Part shown: in pieces, positions 10,616 through 20,100 of the stretch
How the letters are laid out: each line of letters begins with the position of its first letter
Position numbering within the stretch: position 1 is the stretch's first letter
Assembly: GCA_016987375.1 (NCBI GenBank)
Contig: PJRA01000051.1
Location: forward strand, 631,825 to 673,271
From: Brachionus koreanus
Taxonomy: Eukaryota; Rotifera; Eurotatoria; Ploima; Brachionidae
Length of the DNA: 41,447 bases
Direction of reading: 5' to 3'
Translations under genes and position numbers: made by a program
The notes under the pieces: generated by a model
What the model was told of the DNA's origin: nothing
Seen by the model: the letters and a program-made list of their open reading frames with translations, nothing else
Database searches by the model: none

Positions 10616-11312
10616 GGAAAATAATTATTGGAGTAGCAAATATATTTTTTATTAGTAGCAAAAAATAGTAGAAAATACTATATCAAAAAGTAGCAAAAAT
10701 ATTTTTTTCAGTAAATAAAAAAAAAAAGATAAAGTGTGAAAAAAGGATAAAAAATATATAAACAATCAATTTATCAATTTAATTTGTTTGTTATTTACTA
10801 TTTGAATCAGCTTTACGTGGCCGTCCTCTGCCTCTTTTTTGAACTGATTGAGTTGAGTTGACATTAACGGTTTGTAAAATTAACAAATTGCTTGATTCTG
10901 ACTGAATTGTTTGAGATACCGTTGTAATTGGAGAATCTGTTTGGTTTTAAGATGTTATAAGTGAAAAAAGTTGTTGATTGATTGGACCCATTGAATTCCG
11001 TTCGAGTGCTGGTAATGCTTTCTTTCTGTTACCTTTCGAAGTGTTTTTTTCAATTTTTTTTCAAATAAAATTTTTCTTCCAATACGGACATGAACATTTA
11101 CTCAACTGCCAACATTGTTAATTATTTAAATTGTTAATTAATTGTTAATTAACACCTGTCAACTTTTTGCTACTATTAAAAGAAAATTAACTCCGTTTAC
11201 AACTAAAAAAACTACTAGAAAAAATAAATTATCTATTATATGATTTGCTATTCAAAAAAAAAAAAATTTCCTACTAAAAGAAATAAATTTGCTACTAGCA
11301 AAAATATAAGCC
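10616..11312. mobile_element. MULE (Mutator-like) element with exact 9-bp target duplication
   Basis: The 9-base word TGTTTAAAA flanks the element on both sides (10607-10615 and 11313-11321). Both ends start with GG and carry AGTAGCAAAT at the same distance inside (16 bases). Further GTAGCAAA-like repeats follow on each side, so it has degenerate terminal inverted repeats with subterminal motifs. A 9-bp duplication is the hallmark of MULE insertion. The interior encodes, on the minus strand, a SWIM-finger and AT-hook tail of a MULE transposase (10803-11118). Confidence 0.88.
10803..11118 (-). pseudogene. MULE transposase C-terminus (SWIM finger plus AT-hook) remnant
   Basis: The minus-strand frame reads CWQLSKCSCPYWKKNFI, a stop, KKIEKN, ALERNSMGPINQQLFSL, a stop, then TVSQTIQSESSN, VQKRGRGRPRKADSNSK and a terminal stop. 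CxCPYWKKN is the SWIM zinc-finger pattern with the CKH half damaged by the stop. RGRGRPRK is an AT-hook. The layout matches the tail of the element at 7192-8202, so both belong to the same broad family. Confidence 0.72.
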
Positions 11313-11373
11313 TGTTTAAAATAGTTAATTTAAGGGGTTTGTGAAATTTAGTCTAGTGAAGTTCGTAATTAAT

Positions 11374-11566
11374 AGATAATTTAGATCCTGTAAAATGCTT
11401 AATTAAGAGCAAATTTGCTTAATGCAGTAAAATAAGTGTGCAAAGTACTGTGCAATTTTCTACATTTAGCACTCCATTAAAAATTATTCTAATCTCTGTA
11501 ATTACATTGCAGATATTGGCAAGCTTATTTTACTGCATTAAGCAAATTTGCTAAACTAAATTATCT
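11374..11566. mobile_element. Hairpin MITE (inverted repeat about 190 bp)
   Basis: AGCAAATTTGCTTAATGCAG with its continuation (11408-11436) is matched exactly, over 29 bases, by its reverse complement at 11524-11552. Outside this core, AGATAATTTAG (11374-11384) pairs with CTAAATTATCT (11556-11566). The left arm has a 20-base insertion between the two blocks. It is non-coding and lies about 280 bases upstream of the GPKOW start. Confidence 0.8.
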
Positions 11567-11847
11567 ACAGTAGTAACAAAGGTATTCAAGTTTTTCTGAA
11601 TTGAAACTAACTTCACAACCACTTGAATTTATTCGGTTGGATTCCGCTAATTTGGATTCATATGGCTTATATTCTTGAAAATACACAATGGTTTAAATCC
11701 ACTCGGTGGAATTTTTTTTGTAAGACAAAATTTATGCAACAATTAGTTAAAATTTCAAAACTATACTTAATTTATGAGAAATTGTTAATTTTGAAAATAA
11801 ATATTTTTTTTTTTCTCTCAAAAAATAATTTTCCAGCCAATTTTTCT

Positions 11848-12693
11848 ATGAGTGTGGAAAAAAAGATGAGTTTTTCGTTTGGTTTTTCAAAGACCAAGCA
11901 AAAATCTCAAATTGTACAAGCTCAGGCGTTTCAGGATGAAAAGAAGGCAGATGTAAGCGAAAAAATTGATCTAATCACTTCGATAGACTCGAAAAAGATC
12001 ACGTTTCAGGACAAAAAGCTGAATGAGCCAAAGAAACCATTGGTTATTCCCTGTGCCAAGAATGAGACCTTGGTGGATAAGGCTAAAAAAGATCGAGAAA
12101 ACAGCTCCATTGTAGAATTGGAGAAAAAATTGGAAAAATGCGAGCAGAATGGTGATGCCGAGGCTGTTAAAGCTCTTCTATGTGCTTTAAAAGAAAAAAA
12201 AGAAGTGAAAGAGGACGAAAATTTAGCAATACCTGCACATTCGAAGTTGATAGATATAAATACGGAAAAAGTGGAAGATCCAAATTATGAAGCCATTGAT
12301 TTAGAGTTGTTCGGCAAAGCAGCTCTGAGAGGAATGGGCTGGAGTGAAAAAACCGGCATTGGTCTGACAAATAAGCGTTCCTTTCAAGTTGTGGAACCAG
12401 AATTAAGACCCAGGGGTCTTGGACTAGGCGCTGGCTTCGCTAAAAAACAAAAGAAAGAAGATGCTGAATCAAATGACAAGTCTAAACTTACTTATCGAAA
12501 GGGGGCCTATGTTGAAATTTTATGCGGAAAACATGAAAAAGAATTTGGAGAAATAGTAGGATTTGATGATGGACTGAATAGAATTTTAGTCAAAATATTT
12601 GATTCAAATGAAACTGCAAGCATGCTACAGCATTTAACCAGGCTAATATCAAAAAGTGACTATGAATCTGTGCGAAGAAGAAAAAGAAAATAA
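11848..12693 (+). CDS. GPKOW: GPKOW: G-patch and KOW motif spliceosomal protein
   Basis: Single-exon frame of 281 aa from the ATG at 11848; the frame is open upstream, but a TTTTCCAG acceptor-like site precedes this ATG. The N-terminus (MSFSFGFSKTKQK) matches the family's SFGF opening. A charged, partly coiled-coil middle follows. The G-patch is at about 155-197 (ALRGMGWSEKTGIG, then ELRPRGLGLGAG), then a KOW-type module at 218-250 (GAYVEILCGKHEKEFGEIVG) and a basic tail RRRKRK. In the family the G-patch activates the DEAH helicase DHX16/Prp2 in the nuclear spliceosome. Human GPKOW is about 476 aa with two KOW modules. This one ends soon after the first, making it closer in build to yeast Spp2. 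AATAAA follows at about 12738. Confidence 0.92.
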   Translation: MSVEKKMSFSFGFSKTKQKSQIVQAQAFQDEKKADVSEKIDLITSIDSKKITFQDKKLNEPKKPLVIPCAKNETLVDKAKKDRENSSIVELEKKLEKCEQNGDAEAVKALLCALKEKKEVKEDENLAIPAHSKLIDINTEKVEDPNYEAIDLELFGKAALRGMGWSEKTGIGLTNKRSFQVVEPELRPRGLGLGAGFAKKQKKEDAESNDKSKLTYRKGAYVEILCGKHEKEFGEIVGFDDGLNRILVKIFDSNETASMLQHLTRLISKSDYESVRRRKRK

Positions 12694-12831
12694 TCAATTA
12701 TGTTGCTTATTTTGTAAATAGTTTTTATTTTTTGTTAATAAAATTTAAAATTTTAATTTTTTTTTTTCAATTAAAAATAAATTGCTAATTAAAAGCTAAA
12801 CAGTTTTGATTTTTTCATCAATTTGTGAAAT

Positions 12832-13155
12832 ATGGTGCGTTTAGTAATTAATTATTTTTAAGGCTATAAATAAGAAAATTTTTTGTTAAAATAAAATATA
12901 ATTTTTTGATAGAGAAAAAAAAATGAAGATATCAATCGTGAAATTTTATTTTTTGATGATTAGTAATTTAAATTTTTTTAATTTTTTAAAATTTTAAAAA
13001 TTTTCATTAAACAAAAAATTAAAGGTTTGTTTGTTTTGACGAGTGGACTATCAGCTGGATTTCTATTTAAAAAAAAGACAAAACATGTTCAAGTGACCAA
13101 AAAAGCCAACCAAACAAACACAACAACAATTGTAAACCCAAAGAAAAAGAATTGA
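12832..13155 (+). CDS. Possible two-exon microprotein (45 aa), unidentified
   Basis: Bases 13025-13155 form a conspicuously coding-like island in A/T-rich surroundings, preceded by an ATTAAAG acceptor. The frame reads LFVLTSGLSAGFLFKKKT, then KHVQVTKKANQTNTTTIVNP, KKKN and a TGA. A minimal first exon, ATGGTGC at 12832-12838 with a weak GTTTAG donor, joins in frame to give MVRLFVLTS and so on. The result would be a short hydrophobic N-terminus followed by a lysine-rich tail, like a small single-pass membrane protein. I do not recognise it. The second exon is more credible than the first. Confidence 0.3.
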
Positions 13156-13649
13156 CTTTAATTTTGAATTATTTACTTTTACTAAAATAAACTAAATTGA
13201 TCATAAAATTATTTTAAATTTTTATGCATTGATAATTTGAATAAAAAAATTGACAAACTAAAACATTTTTTAAGTAATTGAACGTTCTGTAGTTCTAATA
13301 ATGAAATTCTCATTTTTATTTTTTAGTCTCGTGTTGACCAAGTGATAATTCAGGATAAAAAATTTTTGTTGTCAAATATGATGTTTCTTCTCTATTGAAA
13401 AACTGAAAATAATCATCACAATAAAATTTTTTTTATTAAAAAAAATGGTTAAAACTTGTTTTGCGTCCTCTTTTAGATTTTCAAAAAATTTAGCACCAAA
13501 GCTGTAGTCTAATTTCAGACAAAAAATTAATAGACAAAATTTTATTCGACAATTTAGAAACTACTTAATTGGTATCAAATATGGATTTATTGAATGAATA
13601 GAGAATAAAATACATGGTATAGATGAGTCCCATTAACCTCATTTTTGTC

Positions 13650-13890
13650 ATGTATTCTCGGATACATAATGTATCTCGGGATACAAAATGTGTATTTTAT
13701 GAATCAAAAAAATACAAATTTTTTTTTTGTATCCGAGAATACATATTTTATGTATTCTTTCAAAAACATTTTGTAGAAAAATACATATATGTATTCTCGG
13801 ATACATATATGTATCTCAGGATACATATAAGGATACATTTAAGGATACATGTGGGGATACATGAGGGGTTAAATAGAGGATACACGTGGG
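13650..13890. repeat. GGATACAT-based repeat array with inverted segments
   Basis: The word GGATACAT or GGATACA recurs about ten times. In 13793-13890 it forms a loose tandem with a spacing of 11-12 bases, the spacers being TATGTATCTC, ATAA, TTAA and GTGG. TGTATTCTCGGATACAT occurs at 13650 and 13790, and its reverse complement TGTATCCGAGAATACAT at 13729, so the array is also partly palindromic. The 96-codon frame over it (13623-13913) is a by-product of the repeat. Confidence 0.8.
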
Positions 13891-14431
13891 GATACAAATT
13901 TGAAAAAAAATAGATAAATTTTATTAATTTTATTAATTATTCTATGTTACAAAATATAAAAAAAATTAAAATGCTGATACATTTATTTAATATGTTTGTT
14001 GTTTAATGTACAATTTTCTATTCATTATTATTAATATTAATTTTCATTAAAAACATGGAGCTTAGTCATTCCTTTCAGCCGCATGAGAAAAATACATGGA
14101 TTTTAGTAATTATGGAAATAATAATGAATATGGTCACAAGTCTAAAAGTAATACAAATAAGAGCTTCAGCTGATTAAGTGTCGAGAAAATCTTTAAGTAG
14201 CCTTGCTGTTCCTTCTATCTGATATAACGTATACTTAAATAAAACGAAAATAAATTTATGTAAATGTAAATTACAAGTTTTATACAAATTCTTTAATTTT
14301 TTAATTTTTAATAAAAAAATGAAAATTTTTTTTAAACATTTATTCAAACATATAAAATTATAAACCAACTAAAAAACATATGAGAATAAAATAGAATATT
14401 TTTAAAATGCTTGACTTAGATAAATAGAAAA

Positions 14432-15833
14432 CTAATCAGTTGAAATGTCAATTAACTTGTCATCAATTGTTTCTTGCAGTAAATTGTTCGATTTAAATTT
14501 GTTAAACTCTTCGTCATCCTCACTCTCAGTGTCACTTTTAACCTCGTCGTGAAACTCGTAACCGGACTTTGTTTCCTTGTTGGTCTTACAAAAGTCGAGA
14601 ATATTGGCTGGCAAATCGACTTCAATTGGAAATATGTTAACTATGGACTTCATTGATTCATAGCAGTCAGTGTGATACTTGCTCATGGCAGTTATAAACC
14701 TATGCAATTGAAATACAATATCTTGTACATGCTTTTGATCGAGCAGCTCCAATTTGACCAGAACGTCCTGACGGCATTTGGCAAATTTCTTCCTGGCCAA
14801 TTGTCTACAGCGCAGTATGAGCCTATATTCATAATTGCCTGTCTCAACTCGGTACAATGGTTCTTGCAAAGAAGCAAAGCTGTACTCTTCATCGTCCATT
14901 TCTTTAACTTTTAAACAATAAGACTAGAAAAAAAAATTAATAAAAATTATTAAAAATAAAATTTTTTTAATCATTAAAAAAAAAAAAAAAATTTTTTTCT
15001 AAAACTTACCAAATATTCAAATTTAACATCAGCATATTTTTGTATAGTCAATTTAGTGTCTGGAATAGCCTTGGTCAAATAAGTATTCAGATCACTGATC
15101 ATCTTAAAAAAAAAAAAAATTTATTTTAAATTTTTTCAAAATTTTTTTTTACAGGCTTAATAGTTTTCATTAATTGATGAGCAAATTTATCTATTTGTCT
15201 ATGCGATTGACCAAATTTGAAAAAAGCCTCGCTAGCATTGGGATGCTGCTCTCTGGCTCCAATTGAGGCAAACAAATCGCCGAATGCTTTATGAGTGGCG
15301 CTCAGCTCGAATATAGATTTAAGCAATTGTCTTGTATGCTCGATTAGATTCGAGTACAATTCAGCAGTTCTTTCAAGTTCGTCCATTTTTTTCAAAAGAC
15401 TGTCATTGCAAAGAATGGCCCGACTAAGTCCAAGCGCATCAGCAGTCGACGAGCTCATGTTCTCGACCATTCTGTGCTTAATTTTTTTCAGAATAATGTC
15501 CAGTGATTTGCCCTGTTTAGGATCAGCATGCAGTTTGTTGTAATTGATGATCACTTGGTCCTTTTCTTGCTGTATCATTTTGGCCACCTCTACTTTGGTC
15601 TTGCCTTTCACTGATTTGTTGTTAATGCCGACGATCTCGTCGCCGGCTGCCAGAGAGGCCTCATGATACGCTGGTGTGTTGTCGAATATTTGAACTATGT
15701 ACAAACAGGGACAATATGGCGCACCGCCGCCAATGCTAATGCCCACCAGATTGCTGTCGTCTTTTTTGAGCGTGCAGCTACCAGTGGTAATTGTCATGCC
15801 CATTGTGTCCTCTTCCAATTCGCCAAAATCCAT
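14432..15833 (-). CDS. PICK1: PICK1: PDZ and BAR domain membrane-trafficking scaffold
   Basis: Three exons, 15833-15153, 15102-15010 and 14923-14432, all joined in phase 0, give 421 aa (human 415). The PDZ domain (about 19-102) keeps LVGISIGGG, the KD pair used for lipid/ligand binding (K24-D25), the CPC motif (YCPCLYIVQIFDNTP) and GKTKVEVAKMIQ. The BAR domain (about 140-355) contains VENMSSSTADALGLSRAILC, LERTAELYSNLIEHT, HKAFGDLFASIGARE, then TIQKYADVKFEYL, SYCLKVKEMDDEEYS, EPLYRVETGNYEYRLILRCR and ELLDQKHVQDIVFQL. An acidic tail (DTESEDDEEF) follows. PICK1 dimerises by its BAR domain on curved vesicle membranes and binds C-terminal tails of receptors and kinases (AMPA receptors, PKC-alpha). 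Identity is unambiguous. The start MDFGELEEDTMG aligns with the human N-terminal LDYDIEEDKLG. Confidence 0.97.
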
Positions 15834-17164
15834 TTCTGGCGCTAGTAGTCCTTGCTCGAAGAAAAAAATTTTTTTTTTATTTCAAAATTAAATATGAGAA
15901 TATTCTGAGTTTTGTCTTTATTTTATTTTTAAAGCAAATGCAAAATCATAATTTATGTTTAAATAGCGGCAATTAGAATAATTCTATCAGTTTTGGGAAT
16001 TAGTTTTGTTCATAAAGAAAATAGATAGATTAGCTTTGTTTTGGACATGAATTCGGAAATTAATTTATTTTTTAAAAAAAAATTTAATAAAATAAATTTT
16101 TTTTTGTTCAATTAGATAAAATTTTTTGAAAAGGAAAAAAATATTGTTCTGTCTATATGTCTGAATAATGTTCAAAATATTAAGTTAAAAAAATTTTTTA
16201 TAAAGCTTAATAGAGAAAACTACATTAATTTTTCAAGTAATCTTTTATTTTTTCAATAGAAAAAAAGTAGGTTTCATCTGTAGAACAAATTTTTAATCAA
16301 TAGAGCAAAACTGATAAATTTTTTTTAAATAAATTTTTTTAAAAATCTTCTAATTCTAATTAAATAAATTATATTTATTTTTGTAATTAAAGTTGACTAA
16401 TTATCTCTTAACTTTGATGAGCTGAATGTATTCACAAAACACTTATTTGATCAAAAAATGCTTCACTGTGAACTGAGTCAATAAAAAAGGAAAACAAACA
16501 TCATCTATGAGAGATTGACCACTTTTGACTGACTCTTGAAAAAAAAATGAAAAAATTTTGCTTTTTTCAGTCGTTTTATTTTTAAAATATAAATATTTAT
16601 TCTTATTTTTATTTAAACTTGAAAACGGTTATTTTCATGCCGTAACAAGTGTCAAAAAAAAAATAAAAACTTTTACTTTTTAAATTAAAAAGCTGATTTA
16701 ATAAAAAAAACACTTGAGAAATAGCTAAAGAATTGAATACCAATCCTTCTACAATTTCAACTATACTTTCTACTAGAGAAAAAATAATTCAGCATTACGA
16801 ACAAAATTTCATCGGACCGGTTAAATAAAAAATAAAAATATTTTAATTTTTTTTAAAAATTAATTTTTTTTCAATTTATTTTATTTTTTAACATTATTTT
16901 TTTCTAAATTTTTTTCTTTTAAATTTTTATTTAACGAATTTATCATATTTCACTAGAATAAAATAAATTTGCCAACAAGACAAAAACTGATGTCTTCTTC
17001 TAAAAAATAAATTGGTAAAATAAAGCCAACTTTAGTTCAAATTGCTCGATTTGAAATATTTCTGTATAAAAAAAATTTCTTTTAAAATCTGAGAAAAAAA
17101 ATATGCTCAAAAGCTATTTGAATAACAAAATAAACTAAAACTGGTCGATTTTTTTTCAGATAAA
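15834..17164. other. AT-rich divergent intergenic region between PICK1 and POLRMT
   Basis: PICK1 (minus) and POLRMT (plus) are transcribed away from each other, so this 1.3-kb stretch should hold both promoters. It is almost entirely A/T with long homopolymers. I see no coding segment and no clear TATA or initiator pair. Confidence 0.5.
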
Positions 17165-20100
17165 ATGCTTCGAAGCCAAGGCCTGCTGCGAACCCTGGGC
17201 AACAAACTAAACCGCATGCCGGTCAAAAATATTAATTACAAACTAAATGTAAATAACAATTACCCGGTGCTCAAACACCAGGACGAGACAGCGCGTGCAC
17301 ACAAAGACCTGCTTCGAATTCTCAAGACCGTGTATCTAAATGAATCAAAATCAAGTTCGGACAAAAACCGTCTATGCAACAATTTAAAACAAGCAAACAA
17401 AACCTCACCGCAAACCATTGAGCTAAAGGACATGAGCTCTCAAATTGAGGACTTACAGACCGAAACAGACAAGCCACAGGTCAACACTGAGCCCTCTACT
17501 GGTGCTACTGAACTCATTCACAAGGCCAAGCTACAAATGGAAAGCTTGAACAAATCGTTCGAGCTTTTAATCTCAAATCAACTTAGCCAAAGAGACAAAA
17601 TCACTTATAAACAACTTGAATTTGATCAAAAACACAAAAAATTCAATTCTCAATTAAAATCTTTTGTCGATGTTTGTTGTAGTTCAGACATGCTTGAAAA
17701 AGCCATCCGTCATTTGAACAATTTAATTGAGAATGATTCAAATGCTGAACACGAATTTGTAACTGATGTCGAAGTGTTCAATCGTGTTATGTTCGAATTG
17801 GCAAAGCATGGACGAACTAATCAGATAACTAGTTTGTTTAGAACAATGAGAACTTCGACAGACCCAAAAAAACAGCTTAAACCAAATCTTGGCTCGTATG
17901 CAGCCGTCATTCAATCGATTGGCGTTCAATTGCAAAAAAACAATTTGGAAAGAAAATTAAATGAGCTTAGACTTGTTTTAGAAAGAGTTTTGTTTGATAT
18001 ACAAAAATCAAATGTAACTAATTAGAAGAAATTTTATTAATTTATTAATTTTTTTTTTGTTAAAGTTTAGTTTAGACGATTTGGCCTCAAAGTGCAATTT
18101 GTCATCGGAACAGCAGTTTTACATTGGAAAAGCGCTTAATTTGCTTCTGCCCAATTTTCAGTTCAAACATGTGCCAATCGCTAGTTTAGACAATCCTCTT
18201 TTGGATCGACTTAAACAGCGTAAAAAAGTTGGATTTTTTTTTGTCTGGTTATTTTTTTGTTGGCTAATTGTTTGACAAAAGGATATAGGAGTGGTCAACG
18301 AGAGCGTTTATCCAAGGGAAATGATTGATAAAAAGTTGATTACTAAAAATTTTGAGAATCAGATTAGAGAAGAGCAAAATTTGATGATTAGAGTGCCGTC
18401 CATAAGAAATTTGAACAAGTCCGAAATGAAAATGAAGGAGAAATATGTAATTTTTAGATTTTAAATGAAAAAAAAAAAGTTTTTTTTTCTAGTTAATTTG
18501 CTTATGTCTAGGATAAAATTAGAGATGTACTTGAGAGAGAATTTCGCGAGTCAATGACCAGAAATTATCTTAAATCAATAGCACTATTGAAAAATTCCAC
18601 AAACAAAAATTGTCAATTTTTACTTCCGTTTTTGACTGTCCTTGAGCCAAATGTCTACATAGACATTCTTTTAAAGGTAATTGATTTTTTTTATAAGAAT
18701 TAAAATTTTCAAAAAAAATTTTTCTTTTTATATTACTATTTATTTAATACTGTCAATATTTTTAGATAACATTTTTAGTAAGCTTCTGACTAATTTGGCA
18801 AAAATAAAATATTTTTGTACACTAAAAGACAAGTTTTAATAAGTGTATTCCAGATAATTTTAATAAATAACTGTCAATTATTATGCTGTAAAAAAGATAA
18901 AAATAATAAAAGTGAACTAATTTTATTTTGGTACAACCGTTTGAACAATCGAAAAAGCATCTTTTTTTTTACTTAAAACATTTTTATATAACTAATTTGG
19001 TAAATTCCCAAAAAAATTTATTCAAACAATAATAAAATTTTTAATTTTTTAAGTCAAACAAAACATAATTAAATTAAACAAAATAAATTTTTTCAGAAGA
19101 AAAAAAAAAAGATAAATCAAAATTTTTTTTGTTAACATTTACCAAAAAAACTTAATTAATTAATTAATAAAAAAAGTAGTTTATACAAAGTAATTTTTTT
19201 TTCTACAACCGTTTGATTCTGATTCTTGTATTACATCTTAGGTCAATTGGACACAATCAGCCGGTTGATACTTTAAAAAAAGGTCTAGTTTTTTTTTTGG
19301 CTCCTTTTTTTGGTTTATTATTCAATAGAGTATCCATTCCAATATTGTAAAAATTTACCATTTCTTAAAAAAAAAAAATTAGAAAATAAAAGAAAAATTA
19401 AAATAAAAAATAATAAATTGAATAATGGACCTTTTTTTGACAATTTTTTTTTTTTTAAATTATTATGTATTTTTGTATGAGGAATTCATTTTTATCAAAA
19501 AAAATTCTTTATCTTATTCAATTTCATATTTATACCGTTTTTGATATTTTTGACTAAAAATTGAATTTTAAAAAATAACGCAAAATCATTACTATTTGAA
19601 TTTAATTTTTTTCATGATCTGAATTAGCATTTTGTAAGCTTTAAAAAAATATACTACTTTAATTTTTATTATTGTCTCTAATAGAAAAAAATAAGAAAAT
19701 ACAAAAACCTATGATATTTAACTTTAAGCCTTTTTCAATGAAAAGACAATATACAAAGCTACTAATTAAATGTGATCAGTTTGTAGCAAATTCTTTGATT
19801 TACAAAATCATGTATCGCCACCTCAATATCATTAGTATTTATTGAAAAATAGAGAAAAAAATAAACAATACAAAAATAACTCTTAATTTTTTAAAATTTT
19901 AAATTATTTGTAATTAAACAATATTTTATTTTAAAAAATTCAATATTAGCTTTTTTTATTGTTTAATTTAAGATTCTTCTGTGTTCAATTACATTTGATT
20001 TTGCTTTTTTTCCCAATTTCTTCAGAACAAATAATAATTTTTAATTATTTAAAAGCAAATTTTTACTAATATTGAATTTTTTGAATTAAATATTGTTTAA

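Larger units (their letters stand above)
10393..11349 (+). pseudogene. Second non-LTR reverse transcriptase remnant, interrupted by a MULE element
   Basis: Plus-strand frames read LKAFVSSHFEY, then after a frameshift LGPYLKKDINSIEAVQIQAA, RIVPEIKRISYEKRLQELNL and TTLEIRRLRDDLMQMFK. These are the same C-terminal blocks as in the 9661-10078 copy, in opposite orientation. Coding similarity stops at 10615 and resumes at 11313 with KIVN-like codons, because a 697-bp element has inserted between (see 10616-11312). The rest of the retrotransposon is absent. Confidence 0.85.
12694..14431. other. Spacer with a possible microprotein gene and a GGATACAT repeat array
   Basis: Apart from the candidate small gene (12832-13155) and the GGATACAT array (about 13650-13890), both listed separately, this stretch is A/T-rich with no recognisable coding or RNA gene. 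Confidence 0.5.

Noticed and set aside
13623..13913. 96-codon frame rich in Y, I, H and R
   Set aside because: It is the translation of the GGATACAT repeat, not a gene.
14174..14368. 64-codon minus-strand frame downstream of PICK1
   Set aside because: Composition is that of translated A/T-rich DNA, and it lies beyond the PICK1 stop.
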